DNA from: Candidatus Saccharimonadota bacterium
GTDB lineage: Bacteria > Patescibacteriota > Saccharimonadia > Saccharimonadales > Saccharimonadaceae
DNA length: 11,157 nucleotides
Assembly (NCBI GenBank): GCA_009777365.1
Contig: WRLZ01000018.1
Span: 1 to 11,157 of the forward strand
Direction: 5' to 3'
The notes under the pieces were generated by a model. The model had not been told where the DNA came from. It did no database searches and worked only from the letters and a program-made list of their open reading frames with translations. How positions within the stretch are numbered: the first letter of the stretch is position 1; each line of letters opens with the position of its first letter. Shown piece by piece: positions 1 through 6,104 of the stretch. Both the position numbers and the translations under genes were made by a program.

Positions 1-483
1 AGGGGGCTGAAGGTGCCGAAAGAGACGTTTGATGTGGCGGAGTTTGCGAACGAGACGGTCGAGAAATATAGGCCGCAGGCGAAAGAGAAGGGGTTGAAGA
101 TACGTGCGGAGATCTCGAAGGATATTGGCGAGGTCGAGACGGTGAAATTGTATTTGGCGGAGATATTGCAGAATTTTATCACCAACGCGATAAAGTATAC
201 CGAGAAGGGTGAGGTGGTGCTTAAGGTTTTTGAGGGCGAGGGGTATGTGGAGTTCGCGGTGATAGATACGGGGATTGGGATTTCCAAAAAAGATCTGGCG
301 AATGTGTTTGAGAAGTTTTATCGGTCGGAGGATTTTAGGACGATGCAGACGAGTGGGACGGGGCTTGGGCTTTATATCGTGCGGAGGTTGGCGGATATTA
401 TGAAAGCCAAGCTGGTTTTTGGGTCGGAGTTGAATAAGGGGTCGACGTTTGGGGTGCAGATTAGACGGATGAGGATAAAATAA
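1..483 (+). CDS. Sensor histidine kinase, C-terminal ATPase domain (5' truncated)
   Basis: This is the C-terminal end of a two-component sensor kinase, which would bind ATP and phosphorylate a histidine for transfer to a response regulator. The frame is open from base 1, so the GTG at 13 is probably internal; the sensor and histidine (DHp) parts lie upstream of the window. The Bergerat-fold (HATPase_c) signatures appear in order: the N box with LQNFITNAIKY at about bases 166-198, the G1 box DTGIGI from 265, FEKFYRSED as the F box, and the G2 box SGTGLGLYIV at about 352-381. The protein ends shortly after the last beta strand, as membrane kinases usually do. Its stop TAA shares one base with the polA ATG (TAATG), so the two are probably co-transcribed and translationally coupled. 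The family call is firm; the signal sensed cannot be told, and no response regulator gene is visible. Confidence 0.93.
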   Translation, partial: RGLKVPKETFDVAEFANETVEKYRPQAKEKGLKIRAEISKDIGEVETVKLYLAEILQNFITNAIKYTEKGEVVLKVFEGEGYVEFAVIDTGIGISKKDLANVFEKFYRSEDFRTMQTSGTGLGLYIVRRLADIMKAKLVFGSELNKGSTFGVQIRRMRIK

Positions 484-2906
484 TGTCGGAGCAGCAGAAG
501 AAGCTTTTGGTGATTGATGGCAAGAGTATTTTTTATAGGGCGTATTATAGCTTTAGTTTGAGTTCGGGGGAGACGCCGACGGGGGCGGTGTTTGGGTTTT
601 TTCGGATTGTTTTTGATATTATAAGGAAGGTGAACCCGGACGATATTGTGATTGCTTGGGATAAGCCGAAGACGAATATCCGCGGGCGGAAGAAGATTTA
701 TGCGCTTTACAAGGCGGGGCGGAAGAAGCCGGAGATGGATTTTTATGAGCAGATTCCGGTGTTGATGGAGATTTTGAAAGTTCTGAAATGGCAGGTGCTT
801 GAGTATGATGATTATGAGGCGGATGATATTATGGCGACGATTGCGAAGGAGATGGCGAGCGGGGAGCTTGAGGTGGATCTGGTTTCGAGTGATATGGATT
901 TGCTTCAGGCTTTGGGGGATCATGTGCAGGTTTGGTTGCCGAAGACGGGGGCGAAGGTTATTGATCGGTTTGACGAGAAGAGCTTTAGCGAGAAGTATGG
1001 GATACGATATGATCAGTTTTTGGATCTTAAGTCGCTGAAGGGGGATAGCAGCGATAATTTGCAGGGAGTTCCGGGGATTGGTGAAAAGGGTGCGACAAAA
1101 TTATTGCACGAATATGGAAGTTTGGATGAGATTTATAGGCAACTAGATAACGTAAAGCCGTTTAGCTTGCAGGAAAGGCTACGGAAAGGGCGGGATGATG
1201 CGTATTTGACGAAGCAGGTGGCGACTTTGCAATGCGATGCTCCGATCAGGGATTTTGATTTGGGGAAGAGTGGGGTTTGGGGGTTTGATAATTCTGCGGC
1301 GAAAGAGGCGTTTTTGAAATATGAGATGAAGAGCTTGACGGAGAGATTGGACAAGGAAAGCTTGATGAAATCGCCGATGAAAAAGGTGAAGGCCGCCCCC
1401 AAGGCTAAGCAGATGGATATTTTGGGTGATGGAGACAGGGTTGATCATTTCATAGCGAAAGAGGGTGGCAAGGAGATATTGGTGGCGGTGGACTTGAAGG
1501 AGTGTTATAAAAACAAGCCGGAGCTTGTGCGATACAATGAGGGTAATTTGGTTTATGATTTGAGGCAGGCGGGGTTTTTGCTGAGTGCGGGGCGGAAGCC
1601 GAAAATTGTGGCGGGGGGCGAGGATAATCTGAGGGCGGTTTTCAAGGAGCAGAGGCGGCAGTTTGCGGTGATGCCGAAAGTGTGGAATGTGGCGCACGAG
1701 CTTGATTTTCCATTGGCGTATGTGCTTTATAAAATGGAGAATACCGGGATGAAGATTGATTTTGCGTATTTCGAGAAATTGGGTGGCGAGTTCGAGAAGA
1801 GGATGAGGAATATTGAGAAAGCGATTTATGAGATGGCCGGGAAGGAGTTCAATGTGGGAAGTCCGATGCAGCTTTCGGAGGTGCTTTTTGACGAGTTGAA
1901 ATTGCCGACGGAGCGGATTAAGAAAGTGGCGAAGTTCTACAGTACGAGTGAAAGCGAGCTCTTGAAAATTAAGAATGATCATCCGATTGTTCTTTCGATT
2001 TTGGAGTATAGGGAGGTGGCGAAATTGGTGGGTACGTATGTGAAGCCGTTGCCGAAATTGGCGGACGAAGGCGGGCGGATTCATACGACTTTTTCGCAAT
2101 CGACGACAAGTACGGGGCGGCTTTCGAGCTCGGATCCTAATTTGCAGAATATTCCAACGAGGACTGAGTTGGGTAAGAAGGTGCGAGGGGGGTTTGTTGC
2201 TTCTCCCGGGTATAAGTTGATCTCGGCGGATTATTCGCAGTTCGAGCTTCGGCTGGTGGCGTTCTTGGCTGGCGACAAGGATATGATAAAGGCGTTTAAT
2301 GATGGAGTGGATATTCATGTGCAGACGGCGAGCATGATATTCAATGTGCCGATGGAGAAAGTAACAGGAGATCAACGAGCGGCGGCTAAGACGATCAACT
2401 TTGGGGTGCTGTACGGGATGGGGCCAAAGGCGCTTTCGGCGAGTACCGGGATGAGTTTTGCGGAGGCGAGTGAATTTATACGGAAGTATTTCGAGGTGCG
2501 AAAACCGGTGGCGGATTATATCAATAGGCTAAGGCGAGAGGCGGAGGATAATGGGTTTGTGGAGACGTTTTATGGGAGAAGGAAAGATACGGGTAGGGTC
2601 AAGAGTCAGAGTATGATGATGCGGGCGGCGGAGATGCGGGCGGCGGTGAATATGCCGATTCAGGGGACTGAGGCGGATGTGATGAAGATGGCGATGATTG
2701 AGATTGAGAAGCAGATTGATGGCGGGGTGTTTGGGGATACGAAGCAGATTATGCAGGTGCATGACTCGATTATGCTGGAGGTGCCTTCTGCCGGGGCTGA
2801 GGTTATTGGGAAGAAGCTTAGGGAAATAATGATGGGTGTGGCGCCGGAAATAAAGGTGAGGCTTGATGTGGATGTTAGACTAGGGGATAATTGGGCGGAG
2901 ATATAG
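483..2906 (+). CDS. polA: DNA polymerase I (5' nuclease + polymerase, degenerate proofreading region)
   Basis: Family A DNA polymerase for Okazaki-fragment processing and repair, 807 residues against 928 in E. coli. The N-terminal 5' nuclease is complete in outline: D12, the YDDYEADD cluster at about 108-115, D137/D139 in SSDMD, and D188/D191 in GDSSDN followed by the helix-hairpin-helix GVPGIGEKG. Residues about 300-420 occupy the place of the 3'-5' exonuclease but are short, and I see no DxE/DEDD metal ligands, so proofreading is probably absent. The polymerase domain has motif A DYSQFELR (583-590) and motif B R632/K636/F640/Y644, with the same spacing as E. coli R754/K758/F762/Y766. Motif C is VHDS with D761, where E. 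coli has VHDE. Phe at the O-helix position predicts discrimination against dideoxynucleotides. The start overlaps the upstream kinase stop. A possible promoter for the following RNA element lies inside its last codons. Confidence 0.97.
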   Translation: MSEQQKKLLVIDGKSIFYRAYYSFSLSSGETPTGAVFGFFRIVFDIIRKVNPDDIVIAWDKPKTNIRGRKKIYALYKAGRKKPEMDFYEQIPVLMEILKVLKWQVLEYDDYEADDIMATIAKEMASGELEVDLVSSDMDLLQALGDHVQVWLPKTGAKVIDRFDEKSFSEKYGIRYDQFLDLKSLKGDSSDNLQGVPGIGEKGATKLLHEYGSLDEIYRQLDNVKPFSLQERLRKGRDDAYLTKQVATLQCDAPIRDFDLGKSGVWGFDNSAAKEAFLKYEMKSLTERLDKESLMKSPMKKVKAAPKAKQMDILGDGDRVDHFIAKEGGKEILVAVDLKECYKNKPELVRYNEGNLVYDLRQAGFLLSAGRKPKIVAGGEDNLRAVFKEQRRQFAVMPKVWNVAHELDFPLAYVLYKMENTGMKIDFAYFEKLGGEFEKRMRNIEKAIYEMAGKEFNVGSPMQLSEVLFDELKLPTERIKKVAKFYSTSESELLKIKNDHPIVLSILEYREVAKLVGTYVKPLPKLADEGGRIHTTFSQSTTSTGRLSSSDPNLQNIPTRTELGKKVRGGFVASPGYKLISADYSQFELRLVAFLAGDKDMIKAFNDGVDIHVQTASMIFNVPMEKVTGDQRAAAKTINFGVLYGMGPKALSASTGMSFAEASEFIRKYFEVRKPVADYINRLRREAEDNGFVETFYGRRKDTGRVKSQSMMMRAAEMRAAVNMPIQGTEADVMKMAMIEIEKQIDGGVFGDTKQIMQVHDSIMLEVPSAGAEVIGKKLREIMMGVAPEIKVRLDVDVRLGDNWAEI
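2863..2891 (+). promoter_or_regulatory. Candidate promoter inside the polA 3' end, for RNA element A
   Basis: TTGATG (2863-2868), a 17-base spacer and GATAAT (2886-2891) form a plausible sigma-70-type promoter within the last polA codons. Transcription would begin near 2898, about 20 bases before the long hairpin of element A. It overlaps coding sequence, so its bases are also constrained by the protein, and chance is possible. Element B has no equally good promoter at the matching place. Confidence 0.35.
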
Positions 2907-2918
2907 GGTTTTTGTTGG

Positions 2919-2984
2919 GCTCAAAATGAAACATCTCACCAGACTTTCACGGCCGCTAGTCTGGTGAGAGTGTTTGTTTTGAGC
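2919..2984. repeat. Long imperfect inverted repeat (hairpin of element A)
   Basis: Twelve base pairs (2934-2945 with 2958-2969) surround a 12-base loop. After one bulged G, five more pairs follow (2929-2933 with 2971-2975), then a small internal loop and eight more pairs (2919-2926 with 2977-2984). That gives 25 pairs in all. There is no T-run after it, so it is not a standard intrinsic terminator for polA. Confidence 0.85.
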
Positions 2985-3140
2985 TCTTCCCCACGAAAAC
3001 CGGTGTTATTGACAGGTATACCAGGGTAGCTAGCGAGAGTGTTTATGTTCTCGCTATTGCCCGTACGGCCACCGCGGAAAAACCATGGGACGCCAGACTG
3101 GAACGAACTAGTATGTGCCCCCGACCACCCAGAGGATTCG
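2919..3140 (+). ncRNA. Structured RNA element A (unrecognised family; paralogue of element B)
   Basis: An intergenic element sharing an ordered set of motifs with 5145-5389. In order it contains a long 5' hairpin (2919-2984), the 14-base block CCCCACGAAAACCG (2989-3002) and a variable middle. A 22-base block closes it, CCCCGACCACC (3119-3129) + C + AGAGGATTCG (3131-3140). The hairpin loop carries GGCCGCT (2951-2957), also found in element B. The middle contains a perfect 8-bp hairpin, TAGCGAGA/TCTCGCTA. GGTG at 3002-3005 can pair with CACC at 3126-3129, which would close the middle as a domain. Element A has no good ORF, and its base composition is balanced where flanking genes are G-rich, as pairing would require. 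I could not match it to tmRNA, RNase P RNA, SRP RNA, 6S RNA, T-box or group I/II intron signatures. It could instead be a DNA-level element such as a non-autonomous mobile sequence. The + strand is assumed from the orientation of the neighbours. Confidence 0.5.
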
Positions 3141-3204
3141 GAAGGATGTATTGACCGATATATAGTTTTTCATCACGCTTATGTTGTAATTTTCGAGTAT
3201 TTCA

Positions 3205-3234
3205 TTGACTATCTCTAGGTATGGGTGATAAAAT
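3205..3234 (+). promoter_or_regulatory. Candidate promoter for the 21-codon ORF transcript
   Basis: TTGACT (3205-3210) is followed by an 18-base spacer and TAAAAT (3229-3234). TGA immediately precedes the hexamer, giving an extended -10 (TGnTAAAAT). Transcription would start near 3241, just before the folded leader. A separate promoter here suggests that this transcript is independent of element A. Confidence 0.5.
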
Positions 3235-3246
3235 GATGGAGGTTGG

Positions 3247-3340
3247 CTAGGTTCTTGTTAGTGGATCCTGCCCGGGTACACCCACCCGTCGCGCAGGCTT
3301 CACTAATTATATACTTCTAGAGTATATGTGTGGAGCCTAG
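3247..3340 (+). promoter_or_regulatory. Predicted three-way-junction leader RNA ending at a Shine-Dalgarno
   Basis: Manual folding gives a compact three-stem RNA. P1 pairs 3247-3255 with 3332-3340 (nine pairs, two of them G-U). P2 starts with 3258-3263 pairing with 3301-3306, continues with CCTGC/GCAGG (3267-3271 with 3293-3297) and is capped by CGGGT/ACCCG (3273-3277 with 3284-3288). P3 is a perfect seven-pair hairpin, ATATACT/AGTATAT (3309-3315 with 3321-3327). The 3' strand of P1 stops at 3340, and the Shine-Dalgarno AGAGGAGG starts at 3341. This is the layout of a translation-controlling riboswitch or thermosensor, but no known class is recognised. It lacks the hammerhead core CUGAUGA/GAAA. 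Confidence 0.45.
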
Positions 3341-3353
3341 AGAGGAGGTCTTA

Positions 3354-3419
3354 ATGAAAGAAATATCGATATTCTTCGGTCTTTTCAAGATTAAGTTTTA
3401 TCCGAAAAAGAAGTACTAA
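3354..3419 (+). CDS. 21-residue basic/aromatic peptide, function unknown
   Basis: A very short ORF (ATG at 3354, TAA at 3417-3419) with one of the best ribosome binding sites in the window: AGAGGAGG at 3341-3348, five bases before the ATG. It begins MKEISIFFGLFKIKF and ends in a lysine cluster, PKKKY. The middle is hydrophobic and rich in Phe and Ile, and the peptide is amphipathic and cationic, suggesting contact with a membrane or RNA. Its own promoter, folded leader and downstream hairpin all frame this ORF, which supports it as a real gene or a leader peptide. No long gene follows on the same transcript before murE, which has its own promoter. It could be a toxin-like peptide, a regulatory peptide, or a chance ORF in a small RNA. 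Confidence 0.45.
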   Translation: MKEISIFFGLFKIKFYPKKKY

Positions 3420-3448
3420 GTGTTCTTAGTACTTCGACCAACTTTTTT
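3405..3448 (+). terminator. Hairpin with downstream T-run, probable terminator of the small transcript
   Basis: A perfect ten-pair stem, AAGTACTAAG/CTTAGTACTT (3411-3420 with 3425-3434), has a four-base loop. A second set of pairs, AAAAAG (3405-3410) with CTTTTT (3442-3447), encloses it. The stop codon of the 21-residue ORF lies inside the stem. The six-T run (3443-3448) starts eight bases after the inner stem, so termination may be weak. Confidence 0.55.
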
Positions 3449-3469
3449 GGGATTTTCTAGATAAATCCC
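3449..3469. repeat. Short hairpin GGGATTT/AAATCCC
   Basis: A seven-pair perfect inverted repeat with a seven-base loop follows directly after the T-run. It may back up the preceding terminator. From here to the murE promoter at 3617 I see no convincing ORF or structure. Confidence 0.5.
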
Positions 3470-3616
3470 ATTAGGGTTATTATACATTTTGTGGATCATA
3501 TAGTCAAGACTTTGCCTTTGACGGTTTAGAAGTGGAGGTGTCTTTTGCCGATGTTTGGGGAAATTCGCAGTTTGTTTTGAGTTTTGCTTTTGTGCGGTGG
3601 CTTATCATGCTTATGC

Positions 3617-3645
3617 TTGCAGATCGAATTGGCGTGTGCTAGAAT
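3617..3645 (+). promoter_or_regulatory. murE promoter, predicted to give a leaderless mRNA
   Basis: TTGCAG (3617-3622), a 17-base spacer and TAGAAT (3640-3645). The usual start, about seven bases after the -10, falls at 3652, which is the A of the murE ATG. No Shine-Dalgarno precedes the ATG, which agrees with leaderless translation. Confidence 0.6.
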
Positions 3646-3651
3646 GGTAAT

Positions 3652-5040
3652 ATGAAGAGGGAGATGATAAGAGGATTTCGTAAGGTTGTTCCGCGGGGGT
3701 TGGCGGATGGGGTGGCCGGGATGGTGCGTGGAGCGCGAAGTTTTTTCGCACGGAGTTTTTATGGGAATCCTGCCAGGCATTTGAAAATTATTGGGGTAAC
3801 AGGGACGAATGGCAAGACGACTACTGTGAATATGGTGAATGAAATCCTGAAGGCGGCTGGGCTGAAGACGGCGATGTTTTCGACGGCGACGATTGAGGTG
3901 GCGGGCGAGCAGAAGTTGAATGATATGAACTTGACGGTGTTGCCGGTTTGGGAGCTGATGAAGTTTTTGAGTATTGCCAGGAAGGCGCAGGTGGATTATG
4001 TGGTGCTTGAGGTGACGAGTCATGCTCTGCATCAGAAGAAGCTGAAGGGGGTGAAGTTCGAGATTGCGGCGCTGACGAATATTAGCCAGGATCATTTGGA
4101 TTATCATAAGACGATGGAGGATTATGCGGCGGCGAAGATGTTGCTTTTTGCGGATGAGCCGAGGTTTGGTATTATAAATAGAGATGATTTGTGGTATAAG
4201 GATTTTGCGAAGTTTCCGGCTCGGGAGGGGGTGGTTTCGTATGGATACGATAAGCAGTCGGATATACGGATTGTGAGCCAGAAGTTATATCGACGGGGAA
4301 CGGAGTGTGTGGTGAGCGTTGGTGACAGGAAGCTTGAGCTTGCGACGTCGCTTGCGGGGGAGTTTAATGTGTATAATATGGCTCTGGCGGCGACGATCGG
4401 GATGGCGATTGATGTGAGTGATGAGGCGATTCAGGATGGGTTGGCGAATCTTGAGGATTTGCCTGGGAGGTTTGAGATTGTGGTGGATGGGGCGGAGAGC
4501 CCGGGCGGGTTTGATGTTGTGGTGGATTATGCACATACGCCTGATGCTTTGGAGCAGTTGCTGTACTCTGCGCGGCAGATTTTGAAGAAGAAAAAGATGG
4601 ATAATGGCCAGAAGGCGCGGGTGATACTGGTGTTTGGGGCGATGGGGGAGAGGGATGCGATTAAGCGGCCGATTATGGGGCGGATTGCGGCGGAGAACGC
4701 GGATTTGATATATCTGACGGATGAGGAGAATGATCGCGAGCCGAGGGAGGTGATTCGCGCGGATATTATGCAGGGGCTGAAGGAAGTTTTGGGTGATTTC
4801 GAGTTGAGGCGGAGAGTGGTGGAGTTGGATGATAGGCGAGCGGCGATTGCGGCGGCGATTGATGCAGCGAAGGCTGGGGATATGATTCTTGTAACGGGGC
4901 TTGGGCATGAGACGATTCGGTTGTATGATGGGGAGAGGGTGCAGTGGAGCGATAAGCAGGTGATTCTTGATATTATGAATGGGAGTCAGTTGGTGAATCA
5001 TTATAAAAAGGCTATCGGGCAGGCGCCGAATAGTCAGTAG
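3652..5040 (+). CDS. murE: MurE-type Mur ligase (UDP-MurNAc-peptide synthetase), short N-terminal form
   Basis: An ATP-dependent amide ligase expected to add the third amino acid to UDP-MurNAc-dipeptide in the cytoplasm, for peptidoglycan. The P-loop GVTGTNGKTTT (48-58) is followed by LEVTSHALHQ and then the MurE-typical stretch NISQDHLDYHKTMEDY. K162 in AAAK is the likely carbamylated lysine. GRFE and DYAHTPDALE mark the C-terminal domain. Canonical MurE has roughly 100 residues before the P-loop for the UDP-binding domain; here there are only 47, basic and without recognisable domain-1 motifs. The diaminopimelate-type DNPR motif is replaced by TDEENDRE (356-363), so the amino acid added cannot be predicted. 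At 462 residues it is otherwise near full length. The ATG at 3652 is chosen because the promoter places the RNA 5' end there. The ATG at 3664 lies directly after GGGAG, too close for good initiation. A specialised Mur-like ligase is the alternative. Confidence 0.88.
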   Translation: MKREMIRGFRKVVPRGLADGVAGMVRGARSFFARSFYGNPARHLKIIGVTGTNGKTTTVNMVNEILKAAGLKTAMFSTATIEVAGEQKLNDMNLTVLPVWELMKFLSIARKAQVDYVVLEVTSHALHQKKLKGVKFEIAALTNISQDHLDYHKTMEDYAAAKMLLFADEPRFGIINRDDLWYKDFAKFPAREGVVSYGYDKQSDIRIVSQKLYRRGTECVVSVGDRKLELATSLAGEFNVYNMALAATIGMAIDVSDEAIQDGLANLEDLPGRFEIVVDGAESPGGFDVVVDYAHTPDALEQLLYSARQILKKKKMDNGQKARVILVFGAMGERDAIKRPIMGRIAAENADLIYLTDEENDREPREVIRADIMQGLKEVLGDFELRRRVVELDDRRAAIAAAIDAAKAGDMILVTGLGHETIRLYDGERVQWSDKQVILDIMNGSQLVNHYKKAIGQAPNSQ

Positions 5041-5144
5041 GTTCTGGTATGGGGTGTCAGATGGGGAAGTTTATATAACATCGTAGATACTGCCAAGCCA
5101 TCCAAATGATTTCACTATCGCATACAGACAGGTGTCGCATCTAG
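5041..5144. other. Spacer between murE and element B
   Basis: There is no ORF and no terminator that I can support for murE. A TATAAC hexamer at 5074-5079 could be a -10 for element B, but no acceptable -35 lies 16-18 bases upstream. Read-through from murE into element B is therefore possible. Confidence 0.4.
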
Positions 5145-5227
5145 GCCAACCATAAGACCATATCTAAGAGACCGCTCCGGGCCGCTTGGCCAAGTCATAG
5201 TCTCTTAGATATGGTCTTATGGTTGGC
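5145..5227. repeat. Perfect 27-bp inverted repeat (hairpin of element B)
   Basis: Bases 5145-5171 are exactly complementary to 5201-5227. C5172 with G5200 adds a further pair. The enclosed loop contains a small GGCC-GCTT-GGCC hairpin (5180-5191). A perfect repeat of this length with no transposase nearby is unusual. It could be an RNA stem, a cruciform, or the remains of a mobile element end. Confidence 0.95.
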
Positions 5228-5389
5228 TCCCCACGAAAACCGTGGTCGAGTTGCACATCACAGGTATGTCTACCTAGTGCATTTATACCAGCACCTTGTG
5301 GATCGACTGCTCCTCTGCCGCCTCTCTTGAAGCAAGATTGAGTATCGAAGACAGAATGACTAAACGTCCCCGACCACCTAGAGGATTCG
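5145..5389 (+). ncRNA. Structured RNA element B (paralogue of element A)
   Basis: This has the same order of parts as element A. It opens with a long hairpin (5145-5227) whose loop carries GGCCGCT (5180-5186), then an identical 14-base block CCCCACGAAAACCG (5229-5242). A variable middle ends at CCCCGACCACC (5368-5378) + T + AGAGGATTCG (5380-5389), one change in 22 from element A. The spacing between blocks is 139 bases here and 130 in element A. GTGGTCG (5242-5248) is fully complementary to CGACCAC (5371-5377) and would close the middle domain; alternatively CCACG/CGTGG can form a small local hairpin. In the middle, TGCAC/GTGCA and AGGTA/TACCT form a two-part hairpin. A strong terminator at 5421-5450 would end a transcript of about 300 bases. 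The hairpin sequence is wholly different from element A while the pairing is kept. The family is unrecognised and a DNA-level role is not excluded. Confidence 0.55.
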
Positions 5390-5420
5390 AATGATTGTTT
5401 GGGTGAGAAAGAGAGTATGT

Positions 5421-5450
5421 AAAACCCCCGCTGTGGTAGCTGGGGGTTTT
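5421..5450. terminator. Bidirectional intrinsic terminator
   Basis: AAAACCCCC (5421-5429) pairs with GGGGGTTTT (5442-5450), and GCT/AGC extends the stem inward past one bulged T. The T-run on the + strand serves element B. The A-run at the other side acts as a T-run for the convergent - strand gene whose stop lies at 5470. This is the clearest terminator in the window. Confidence 0.9.
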
Positions 5451-5469
5451 ATTGTTTTGTGATAATGAT

Positions 5470-6063
5470 TTATTCATTGTTTCTGAAGATGTTGATGAAA
5501 TAGCTGGGGAAGTATTCGGGTAGTGCTTCGTGGCAATAGTAGCAGATAATCAGGGAACTTTTGTCGTATGCATCGTCATGGAGGTTGGTGCAAGGCTTGT
5601 TGGCAGGGTCGGCGAAAATTTCGGGATTGTTTCCTTCCAAATACACGGTAACGCGGATGTTGCCCATAGCTTGCTCGATGGTTGTTCCGCTGGAATGGTT
5701 GTCGCAATAGCGGCGGCGGTTGTTGTGAACCGCGGCTGAAACGCCTTTGGCTGTGTCTGGTATTTTGGTTTCTTTATTGCCGAAATCCAATACGAAATGC
5801 GGTGTTTCCTCGTCGTCGTGCTGGTCGGTGATACGTACGCGCCACCCGGGCTGTTCGGTCAAGGCTTCGTTGTCTTTATCCTTGAAAACCTCGCAGATGA
5901 CATACCTGAGCAACGCCGAGTTGAGTTTTCCGTCTTGTTTGGAAATATCGGACTTCGGGTCGCCATCACCATAGACTGTTTCATAGATGTACGGGAATTT
6001 GTTTGCTTGCATAAAGCGATACCTCTTTTCATAAGATTGTGGGATGGTTTCTGCTAAAATCAT
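5470..6063 (-). CDS. Hypothetical protein, 197 residues
   Basis: I do not recognise this protein. It is soluble by appearance, with no signal peptide or membrane segment. It is acidic in parts (YGDGDPKSD, HDDEETP) and carries six cysteines, including CYYCH near the C-terminus and isolated Cys-His pairs (YCDNH, PCTNLHDD) that could bind metal. Two starts are possible. ATG 6063 lacks a Shine-Dalgarno; ATG 6012 (residue 18) has AGAGGT eight bases upstream and may be the true start, giving 180 residues. A perfect-consensus promoter lies upstream and a terminator just downstream, so it is probably a single-gene unit. It is the only - strand gene here. Its codons end in C far more often than its neighbours', and the strand skew is weak over it (18 G and 13 C on the + strand at 5641-5700). 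This suggests inversion or recent arrival, though strand bias alone may explain part of it. Confidence 0.8.
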   Translation of the reverse strand: MILAETIPQSYEKRYRFMQANKFPYIYETVYGDGDPKSDISKQDGKLNSALLRYVICEVFKDKDNEALTEQPGWRVRITDQHDDEETPHFVLDFGNKETKIPDTAKGVSAAVHNNRRRYCDNHSSGTTIEQAMGNIRVTVYLEGNNPEIFADPANKPCTNLHDDAYDKSSLIICYYCHEALPEYFPSYFINIFRNNE

Positions 6064-6104
6064 TATCTAAAGTTGCTGATAGAGAAACATTCCCCATTTT
6101 ATAC

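Noticed and set aside
1179..2375. A 398-codon open frame antisense to polA
   Set aside because: The protein is extremely rich in His, Arg, Leu and Ile, the shadow expected opposite G-rich coding DNA, and polA on the other strand is certain. Similar antisense frames opposite murE, nrdD and groEL were dropped for the same reason.
2919..2984. Long hairpin after polA as an intrinsic terminator
   Set aside because: No T-run follows the stem, and the same architecture recurs in element B, which has its own separate terminator.
3071..3090. T-box-like CCACCGCGGAAAA in element A
   Set aside because: It resembles the T-box antiterminator sequence, but GGTGG is missing, no specifier stem or terminator fits, and element B lacks it.
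3247..3340. Hammerhead ribozyme, suggested by the three-way junction
   Set aside because: The junction strands lack CUGAUGA and GAAA, so the catalytic core is absent.
5145..5227. Integron attC site or CRISPR repeat
   Set aside because: There is no integrase or cas gene, no repeated spacer array, and the hairpin is perfect, without the extrahelical bases expected of attC.
5380..5392. tRNA-like T-loop (GGATTCGAA) at the end of elements A and B
   Set aside because: The flanking bases do not form a T-stem, and no D-arm, anticodon arm or acceptor stem fits, so these are not tRNA genes.
5283..5477. A 64-codon - strand ORF across element B and the terminator
   Set aside because: It overlaps the conserved RNA block and the strong terminator stem, its start lacks a ribosome site, and the peptide is low-complexity without domain features.
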